DNA of 64,000 bases. Source: JALQUL01 sp964556425. Its GTDB lineage: Bacteria; Pseudomonadota; Gammaproteobacteria; Burkholderiales; Burkholderiaceae_C. Under the pieces are notes generated by a model, which saw only the letters and a list, made by a program, of their open reading frames with translations, was not told where the DNA came from and did not search any database. The stretch lies in assembly GCA_964556425.1 (NCBI GenBank), contig CAZKWC010000002.1:1-64000 (forward strand), written 5' to 3'. The position numbers and the translations under genes are program-made. This document shows positions 27,129 to 35,300 of this stretch, piece after piece (position 1 is the stretch's first letter; each line of letters opens with the position of its first letter).

Positions 27129-28229
27129 ATGACTGCCTCCACCACCAACTCCACACTTTTACGTCAACATGCAGAAATTCAGTTTGCTCAAGAGTTAGCT
27201 GAATTAGCGGTTTGTGATCAAAAGCAAAAACCTGAAAACTGGAAATTATCACCATGGGCTGTAGTGACCTATTTAATGGGTGGAAAACTAAGCAATGGCT
27301 TTGAGGTCAGTCCCAAATACATAGGTAATCAACGCTTAATGGAGATTGCAGTTTCCACTTTAGCCACTGACCGCGCCTTATTGCTTTATGGTGTACCAGG
27401 TACTGCCAAATCATGGGTATCCGAGCATTTAAGTGCCGCCATCAGTGGCGACTCCACCATGCTAATTCAAGGCACGGCAGGAACCAGTGAAGAACAATTA
27501 CGCTACGGTTGGAATTACGCTCAATTATTAGCTCATGGCCCTAGCGAAGACGCACTGGTGGCTAGCCCACTAATGCAGGCCATGAAACTAGGAAAAATAG
27601 CTAGGGTCGAAGAGCTCACCCGAATTCCTGCAGACGTACAAGACACTTTAATTACTGTTTTATCTGAAAAAACCCTGCCCATTCCAGAGCTGTCCTCTGA
27701 AGTTCAAGCACGCAGTGGTTTTAGTGTAATTGCCACTGCCAACAACCGAGACAAAGGTGTAAATGAATTATCAAGCGCCCTTAAAAGACGTTTTAATACC
27801 GTCGTGCTACCACCGCCTGCAACAGAGAAAGAAGAAGTCGCCATTGTCTTAAAACGAGTGGCAGAAATGGGCAAAAGTTTAAATCTGCCAGCAGAAGCAC
27901 CGGCACAACTAGAGGTGGCTCGTTTGGTTCAAATTTTTAGAGAATTACGCACAGGCGCTACCCTAGATGGTAAAACACAAATTAAATCACCTAGCTCTAC
28001 CCTCTCTACTGCAGAAGCCATATCGGTCATCAACAACGGCATGGCTTTAGCCGGCCATTTTGGTGACGGTGTGATGCGAGCTCATGATTTAGCATCTGGC
28101 TTAATGGGTGCAGTGATTAAAGACCCTGTTCAAGATCAATTAGTGTGGAAAGAATATTTAGATACCGTTGTGAAAGAGCGCGCCGACTGGAAAGATTTGT
28201 ATCGCGCTTGTCGTGAGCATCTCGAATAA
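27129..28229 (+). CDS. MoxR-family AAA+ ATPase (YehL-like)
   Basis: MoxR ATPases act as chaperones or assembly factors, usually with a vWA-domain partner. Walker A is GVPGTAKS at residues 88-95, the Walker B region reads KIARVEELTRIP (156-167), sensor 1 is in VIATANNRDKG (200-210) and an arginine pair follows in SALKRRF (216-222). The usual Asp-Glu of Walker B is replaced by Glu-Glu (V160-E161-E162), which I believe is common in the YehL branch. C-terminal helices complete an AAA lid. 366 aa; SD AAGGA before the ATG. The vWA protein two genes downstream is the likely partner, and the intervening genes the likely adaptors or substrates. Confidence 0.88.
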   Translation: MTASTTNSTLLRQHAEIQFAQELAELAVCDQKQKPENWKLSPWAVVTYLMGGKLSNGFEVSPKYIGNQRLMEIAVSTLATDRALLLYGVPGTAKSWVSEHLSAAISGDSTMLIQGTAGTSEEQLRYGWNYAQLLAHGPSEDALVASPLMQAMKLGKIARVEELTRIPADVQDTLITVLSEKTLPIPELSSEVQARSGFSVIATANNRDKGVNELSSALKRRFNTVVLPPPATEKEEVAIVLKRVAEMGKSLNLPAEAPAQLEVARLVQIFRELRTGATLDGKTQIKSPSSTLSTAEAISVINNGMALAGHFGDGVMRAHDLASGLMGAVIKDPVQDQLVWKEYLDTVVKERADWKDLYRACREHLE

Positions 28230-28241
28230 AGGACCATTGAT

Positions 28242-30731
28242 ATGGTGTCCACCACAACTCCTGAAATAAAACTTTTTGGCATCAGGCATCATGGGCCTGG
28301 TAGTGCGAGAAGTCTTTTATTGGCATTAGAACAATTTCAAGCCGATTGTGTTTTGATTGAAGGTCCACCAGAAGCTCAAGAAATTCTTGATTTTGTGGAT
28401 CATGCTGAAATGCAAACGCCAGTGGCTTTAATGACTTATTGTCCTGACAATACGCAATACGCCAGTTATCATCCCTTTGCCGAATTTTCCCCTGAATGGC
28501 AAGCCTTGCTGTGGGCGAAAAAAAATCAAACCATTATTCGTTGGATTGATTTACCCATGGCCCATCGCTGGGCACAAAAAATTGCATTAGAAAAAACAGC
28601 ACTTGAAGCAACCAAGCCCACTCATGAAGATGATAATAAAACGGTGCTTGAACAGCCTCTTGCACAAGCAACCGCAAGCGATGAGATTAACTTAGGCACC
28701 GATGACTCCGAGCAGCCTGTTAATCAATCGGTTGATGAGTTAGCCAATCAATCTTTAATCTCCCTTGATTTACTTGATCCACTTGATCGTTTTGCACAAA
28801 CAGCAGGATTTTCTGATGGTGAGGCTTGGTGGAATTATCAAATTGAAGAGCGTCTTGATGCCAGTGAAATGTTTACCACTGTAGCTCAAGTCATGACTGC
28901 CTTACGAGAAGATAGTGAAACCACTTCAGCTAGAAAATCGGTGCAAGACCAACAAGAGGAAGTGCTTCGTGAAGCCTATATGCGGCAAAGTTTACGGCAA
29001 GCCAAAAAAGAGGGCTTTCAAAAAATTGCAGTAGTTTGTGGTGCATGGCATGTGCCAGCACTTGATCTTGAAAATACCCAGTTGCCTAATGCCAAAGCAG
29101 ATAGTGCTTGTTTAAAAGGCTTACCTAAAGTCAAAGTCAATTGCACTTGGGTGCCATGGACTATGCGCCATTTAAGCAATAAAAGTGGTTATGGTGCTGG
29201 TATTGAATCACCACAGTGGTATCAACATATTTGGCAAGGCTTAGATGCTCCTGCAAGGGCCGCAGTTTGGTTAAGTAAAATTGCCAACTTATTGCGTCAA
29301 AAAGATTTGGATTGCTCCAGTGCCAATGTAATTGAAGCAGTTCGTTTGGCCAATACACTGGCTGCACTGCGTCAATTACCAAGCCCCGCCTTAGCAGAGT
29401 TACAAGAGGCTGCGCTTGCTATTTTAGCCAATGGGCAAGATAGTATTTTAAATTTAATTGAAGATGAATTATTGGTTGGCTCTTTAATGGGTCATGTGCC
29501 AAGTAACGTGCCAACTGTGCCGCTGCAAAAAGACTTTGAGCAATTACTTAAAACACTTCGTTTAAAAACCTCTGCCGAACAAAAAACTCTAGATTTAGAC
29601 CTTAGAAAAGACAGCGACTTACAACGAAGCCAACTGTTGCATCGCTTAAAAATTCTGGGTATTAATTGGGGTTATTTGAATAAAGTGGGCCAATCAAGCA
29701 AAGGCTCTTTTCATGAAATTTGGACGCTTGAATGGCAACCCGAATTTGCTTTATTAATAATCGAAGCCAGTGTTTGGGGTATTAGTATTGAAACGGCAGC
29801 CAATGCCAAAATTTCTCAGCAAGCAGAGCAAACCACCGACCTTGGCGAATTATCAAAACTCATTAATTTGGCTATCTTAGCCCAGTTAAGTCATGCAGTA
29901 CCTGCTTTAATCCAGCGCTTAGCTAATTGTGCAGCGGTTTCTAATCAAGCCGACCAACTGTTAGCAACCCTAGCACCACTTGCCAATGTCTATCGTTATG
30001 GCAATGTTAGAAATACCAACAGCGAGTTAATTGCCCAAGTACTTGATGGTCTGATTACCCGTTGTGCGATTGCTTTGCCCTTAGCTTGTCAAAGTTTAAA
30101 TGATGAAAGTGCCATTGAATTAAGACCCAAAATTTTAGAGGCACAAACGGCCATAGAACTACGACAAAGCCCTGAGCATTTAAAAATGTGGTTTCATAGC
30201 CAACATCAAATAGCGCAAAGTCATACTGCCAATAGTTTATTAAAAGGCTTAGCAACTCGCTTATTGTTAGATCAAGCCATTTACGACTCAGAAACCACTC
30301 AATCTTTGCTGATGTTTCATTTATCTTTAAATGCAATGCCGGCAGCTGCGAGTCAATGGTTAGATGGTTTTCTGAATCAAAATGCAGCGGTTCTTTTACA
30401 TGACAATCAAGTGTGGCATTTGGTCAATGCTTGGTTGGCTCAATTAAGCACCGAGCATTTTGAAAATATTTTGCCTTTAATAAGAAAAAGTTTTTCTTAT
30501 TTCGAAAGCCCAGACCGACAAGATTTGGCGCAAAAAGCAGCCCAACTTGTGCCTATTGCACTGAGTCAATCGCACTCATCACAAGGCAATCATTTAATTC
30601 AGGCCAACCCAACTCAGCCTTCAACTACGGATCAAGTCTATGAGCTCGGTTTTGAGCCCCATTTAGCACATCATGTATTAGTGCAAAATTTAAGTGATGT
30701 TTTCGCAATGGATTTAAATAAAAGTTTATGA
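28242..30731 (+). CDS. DUF5682-like protein (YehM-like)
   Basis: A large 829-residue protein with no signal peptide. The N-terminus holds the motif KLFGIRHHGPGSARSLLLA (residues 10-28) and VLIEGPPEA; a second motif VVCGAWHVPAL lies near residues 265-275. This His-rich pairing recalls the metal-binding or hydrolase motifs of the TraB/ChaN/erythromycin-esterase-like superfamily, but that similarity is my inference. The middle (about 115-165) is an acidic low-complexity insert and the C-terminal half is helical and repeat-like. It begins 12 bases after the MoxR gene with an AAGGA site and its stop overlaps the start of the vWA gene by four bases, so the products are made together. Function unknown. 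Confidence 0.7.
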   Translation: MVSTTTPEIKLFGIRHHGPGSARSLLLALEQFQADCVLIEGPPEAQEILDFVDHAEMQTPVALMTYCPDNTQYASYHPFAEFSPEWQALLWAKKNQTIIRWIDLPMAHRWAQKIALEKTALEATKPTHEDDNKTVLEQPLAQATASDEINLGTDDSEQPVNQSVDELANQSLISLDLLDPLDRFAQTAGFSDGEAWWNYQIEERLDASEMFTTVAQVMTALREDSETTSARKSVQDQQEEVLREAYMRQSLRQAKKEGFQKIAVVCGAWHVPALDLENTQLPNAKADSACLKGLPKVKVNCTWVPWTMRHLSNKSGYGAGIESPQWYQHIWQGLDAPARAAVWLSKIANLLRQKDLDCSSANVIEAVRLANTLAALRQLPSPALAELQEAALAILANGQDSILNLIEDELLVGSLMGHVPSNVPTVPLQKDFEQLLKTLRLKTSAEQKTLDLDLRKDSDLQRSQLLHRLKILGINWGYLNKVGQSSKGSFHEIWTLEWQPEFALLIIEASVWGISIETAANAKISQQAEQTTDLGELSKLINLAILAQLSHAVPALIQRLANCAAVSNQADQLLATLAPLANVYRYGNVRNTNSELIAQVLDGLITRCAIALPLACQSLNDESAIELRPKILEAQTAIELRQSPEHLKMWFHSQHQIAQSHTANSLLKGLATRLLLDQAIYDSETTQSLLMFHLSLNAMPAAASQWLDGFLNQNAAVLLHDNQVWHLVNAWLAQLSTEHFENILPLIRKSFSYFESPDRQDLAQKAAQLVPIALSQSHSSQGNHLIQANPTQPSTTDQVYELGFEPHLAHHVLVQNLSDVFAMDLNKSL

Positions 30732-31736
30732 ACACTATTTCACAAGCCGAACAACTTAAACGCTGGCGACTCATTTTAGGCGATCCTNNNNNNNNNNNNN
30801 NNNNNNNNNNNNNNNNNNNNNNNNNNNNNNNNNNNNNNNNNNNNNNNNNNNNNNNNNNNNNNNNNNNNNNNNNNNNNNNNNNNNNNNCATTTAGTGGCTA
30901 ATTTAATTTCACTTTCACAGGTAATTCCTGAAAAAACCAAAGCCAGCGCTCGTATAGTCGTTAAAAAAGTAGTGGACGATCTAATGAAAAAATTAGACGA
31001 ACCTATGCGAAGTGCAGTCACTGGGGCGCTTGATAAAAGTCAACGTAATATGCGCCCAAAACACAGTGAAATTGATTGGAATAAAACCATTAAAGCCAAC
31101 TTAAAACACTATCAAGAAGAGTACAAAACTATTATTCCGCAAACGCTTTATGGTTACGGTAGAAAAATACGTAAACCCCAGCGCGAAGTGATTTTATGTA
31201 TTGACCAAAGTGGCTCTATGGCTAACTCAGTGGTTTATTCAAGTATTTTTGGTGCCGTAATGGCTAGCCTTCCGTCTGTTGCCACTCGCCTAGTGGTATT
31301 TGACACTGCAGTGGTTGATTTAACTGAAAAACTATCAGATCCAGTCGATGTTTTATTTGGCGTACAACTAGGTGGCGGCACAGACATCAACAAAGCACTC
31401 ACTTATTGTCAAAGTCAAATTCGCGAACCTAAAAATACTATTATGGTTTTAATCTCTGACTTATATGAAGGTGGTGTAGAAGCAGGTTTATTAAAACGTG
31501 CCCAAGAAATGGTTGAAAGTGGTGTTCAACTTATCACTTTATTGGCTTTAAGTGATGAAGGAAGGCCTAGCTATGACAAAGACTTAGCCAATAAATTAGC
31601 CAATTTAGGAGTGCCAAGTTTTGCCTGCAGCCCCGATTTATTTCCCACCTTAATGGCTTGCGCCATTAAAAGAGAAGATATTAACCAATGGGCAGCCACT
31701 CAAGGTATCATTACCAGTAGAGGTCAAAAGCAATAA
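30728..31736 (+). CDS. vWA-domain protein (YehP-like), interrupted by assembly gap
   Basis: The gene starts with the ATGA overlap at 30728 (MNTISQAEQLKRWRLILGDP), then enters a 100-N gap at residue 20 and resumes at 30888. After the gap the frame is open to 31736. The vWA domain has a complete MIDAS: D-x-S-G-S in CIDQSGSMANSVVYSS, the threonine in GGGTDINKA and the aspartate in LISDLYEGG. The segment before it, including ALDKSQRNMRPKHSEIDWNKTIKANLKHY, is characteristic of the vWA proteins encoded with DUF5682 genes. Relatives carry roughly 80-100 residues where the gap is, so the real missing sequence is probably longer than 100 bases. The frame across the gap cannot be checked. Probable partner of the MoxR ATPase. 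Confidence 0.85.
30788..30887. other. Assembly gap (100 N) in the vWA gene
   Basis: Exactly 100 N, the conventional placeholder for a gap of unknown size. The flanking sequences do not repeat each other, so this is truly missing sequence and not a collapsed repeat. Confidence 0.98.
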
Positions 31737-31816
31737 CAAGCAGTTGGCTAGACCAGATTTAAATTCAAATAGGTGGGTTCATGATGCGAATCAACCTTCT
31801 AGTAAAGTGCTGACTT

Positions 31817-32227
31817 ATGACTAAAACTACCACTGAAACTCTGTCTATTCGAATAGATAAATGGCTTTGGGCGGCAAGATTTTTTAAAACCAGAAGCTTG
31901 GCAAGTGACGAAATTAACAAAGGCCGAGTTCAAATCAATGAGAATGTTGCCAAGCCTTCAAAAGAAATCAAAATAGGCGATGTGCTACAAATTCGCAATA
32001 GCGAGTGCACCAGAACCCTAATGGTTAAGGCACTACAAATGCAAAGAGGTAGCGCCACTGTAGCTAGTTTGATGTATGAAGAAACACCTGCCAGTATTGA
32101 GGGCAGGTTATTGGCCAGTGCTAAAAGAAAAATACAGAATGAGCCAGCCCATGGTTTTGAACATGGCCGCCCCACCAAGCGACAAAGAAGGTCGCTTGAT
32201 GATTTATTTCAACAAAATAGTGACTAA
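31817..32227 (+). CDS. hslR: Heat-shock RNA-binding protein Hsp15 (S4 domain)
   Basis: HslR binds free 50S subunits carrying a stranded nascent chain and helps recycle them. The S4 domain starts at IRIDKWLWAARFFKTRSLASDEINKGRVQINENVAKPSKEIKIGD (residues 11-56), followed by a basic tail with GRPTKRQRRSLDDLF. 136 aa is normal. It lies 80 bases after the vWA gene on the same strand, and may be read through from the cassette, but there is no known functional link. An imperfect hairpin at 32247-32267 (CCCAAG with CTTGGG) followed by a short T run may terminate it. Confidence 0.88.
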   Translation: MTKTTTETLSIRIDKWLWAARFFKTRSLASDEINKGRVQINENVAKPSKEIKIGDVLQIRNSECTRTLMVKALQMQRGSATVASLMYEETPASIEGRLLASAKRKIQNEPAHGFEHGRPTKRQRRSLDDLFQQNSD

Positions 32228-32313
32228 TTGAATTGTTATTGCCCTACCCAAGCCATGGCTACTTGGGCTCGTCTTTTCCTGCCCCTTGGCAGGCGGGGTA
32301 AAATACCAACTCA

Positions 32314-35300
32314 CTATTCAGGCAACACCACGCCAAAATTAAACTGAACAGGCAAGGCTGGGGTAATTCTTTTAATTAATGGGTTGGGTGTACTAAGCCA
32401 TGCATTATTGGGTAAGCTCGCTTCATCTAAGCGAATCAAAAATTGAGACCCTCTGGCATTCAAGCCAGGATCTAAGTCATCAAGATGGTAGCGACCAAAG
32501 CTGTCGGTCTCCATAATGACTCCACCAGTCGTAATTAAACGAACGCCTGCTAAGCCTGCTTCATTTTCATCTTGAATGCCATTTTCATTTGTATCTTCAA
32601 AAACTTTTCCAAAAATTCTGGTAGCTTCAAAATCGGGGTCTAATCCTCTATTGACAACTGCAGTCGCCTTGTTACTACTTACATATTTTCTAACATCATC
32701 TGCCCATGCGGTATTTTTTAAACTACCTCTGCCCGCTCCTGCTGTAACTCGCATTAAATAAGTAATCACTAGTTTTTGACCTTTGTCTAACTCTAGTTGA
32801 TCAATGATGAGCGGGTAAGTGCTTTTTAATACCCATTGATCATCACCTACTACTTTTAAGCTACCAGGCTCATATTGCAAACCAGGTGCTGCTTTATCAA
32901 TAATGAAGAATTTTTTAGCATTAGGACCTGTTAAATTTTCAACTAATAATTCATATCGTACAAAGTCGGCAATTTTGACAATTTTGGAGTGCGCTGTTTT
33001 AGTAATTCTTAACATGACTTCGCGCAGCACCTTAATAGAAGTTTGGCATGAGGTTAAACATGTGCCTTTGTTGGGTACAACGGTATTACTTACAAAATCT
33101 GCCGCATCATCGGTGACAGTAGCAGTATAAATAAATTGATATTGACCAGCAGCACTTCCGCTGGCAATTTTGCATGTGATAACCCTAGCCGCCTGAGTGC
33201 AACCTTCTGGAACTTGGAGCACATCTAGTCCCACACTACGAGTATCGGTCAACACAATATCTTGCGTACTTATTCCACCCTTGATATTAACAGTTAAGGT
33301 ATAGGTAATATTTTCACCCACTTCTATGCCTTTTTTACCTGTAGCGTCGCTGGTTTTAGCCGTATCGACACTCCACATAGCGTGCTCGGTACTACAAGGA
33401 TCGCACTTTCCAGAGTTAACCGTAATACTATTTTTAACCCCTGGTACTGGTTTTTTTTCAGCCTTGGCATTTACCTTGGTTTTATAGGTGAAAATATGTT
33501 CCCCAGCGGCGGTACCCTTGGCTAAGGTACATACCAAAACAGAACCATTTAAAGTACAGTTCTTTGGTTTCTCAGTGAGTGTTAAACCAGCATCGAGGGT
33601 GTCTGTCACAATAAAAGGGCTTAAAGTATTGCCTCCACTTACTATCGTTTTAATCGTATAGATGATTTCATCATCTAATGCGATTGCCGTAGCAGTTGGT
33701 GGTACAGAAGTCTTAGAGGTTTGAAACTCTATAAAAGTGGATGTGATTTCACAAACCAATGATTTACCTGCTGATGCAGAAGGTATTGTTAAGGATGAAT
33801 TAACGGTTACTGGAGTTGTGCCATTGATACCGTCAGTGCATTGATATGCACTTAGTTGGTAATCATTTTCCTTTTTAGTGTCTTCAAAATAAGGCTTTGC
33901 CAAAACACCCACTTGGCTCACGCCAAGTGTTGCAACAGAACTTTCTGAATAGGTATTAGTAGCACTGTTAATGCTTTGAAATGATGCAATATTTCCACTG
34001 GTAAAACCACTTGTAGCTGGCACGATGATTTTATCGCCACTCACACCCCCCACCCATTTCAAGCGTAATTTTAAATAAACTGGGGCACCGCTAGGAGTGT
34101 TGGCACAAGCCTGTGATTGCACACTGCTAGAGCCAAAACTTAAAGTAGCTTGGTTAAATAATCCATTTCCAGTACTTGAGTTACAGGTATTGTTGCTTAA
34201 GTTAAATTGGTTAATATTAATTCGTAACTTGACTTGATAACTCTCGGTTTCAGCTGTTGTACCTACAGCTGCCGAAATGACTTCGTTGCTAATGATTTGT
34301 TGTTGTGTGCTTAATCCAGTAAAACTACTATTAAGATTTTGAGTAATATTGGAGCCCAGTTTAGTTAGTACTACTGCACCCACCACCGACACATCTGGGT
34401 CTAATCCTAGGGAATCACTTAAACTATATGTTTGGCTTGTATTGGTTCTATTCACCACATCAATTTGATAAATTAAATCGTACTGAGTTAACTCGCCTGG
34501 CACCTGAACTGGTGTTTGAAATACTGTTTTACTAATATAAAAACCATCAAAAATTTGATTGGTGACATTAACCGTTTGAGTGCCTGCAGCTGGCATTGCT
34601 CCAGAAGGTGTGAGGGCAGAAAAAACCGGAGTACCCCAAGCAAATCCAGTGGGTAAACTGGGCAACACCTCTGCTAAAGTACAACTTGAGTTAGCTGGAA
34701 TATTTAAAATATCGACTGTTGTATTGCTAGGAAAATTACTTAACGTAGCGCTATATTTGGTTGCAGCTACTGGCTTATCGCAAGTTGCCTCAAAAGTAAA
34801 ATTAAATGGACCTGTGACGCCTGTTGGCAAGGTAAGAGGCTTTTTAGTAACCGTGATTTTGCCATGCGCTAATCGTTCTCCAAAGTTATAGTTAATTGCT
34901 TGACCATTGCCTACCATAGCCACTCCAGTAATGGTGCGACCAGAGGCAACACCAGAGGGTATAGAGTTCACTGTACCGGCAACACGGCTAACGCTCTGAT
35001 AGGAAAAACCGCTGGGAGGAGTTTGAGTAATAGTCCATGTACCCGCTACTGTTCCGTCAAAAACAGCCAGTGCAGTGCCTGTCGTCGTGGTGTTAGCAAA
35101 CACTTTATTGGCTAAATTGGGTTGAAAACTATAAGCTCCGTTGGCATCAGTTAACATACTAAAACTGCTACCTTGTGGCGCTGTTAAACAAGCCCCAGCT
35201 GTACAAGTAATACTCACTATAGCTGAAGCCAAGCCTACTTCTGTACCATCTTGCACCGCATTATCATTTAAATCAACAAACACCTTTCCCTTAATGGACG

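Noticed and set aside
32278..32293. CCTGCC-CCTT-GGCAGG hairpin between hslR and the large surface protein gene
   Set aside because: Neither strand has a T tail after the stem, so I do not call it a terminator, although it may assist the weaker stem before it.
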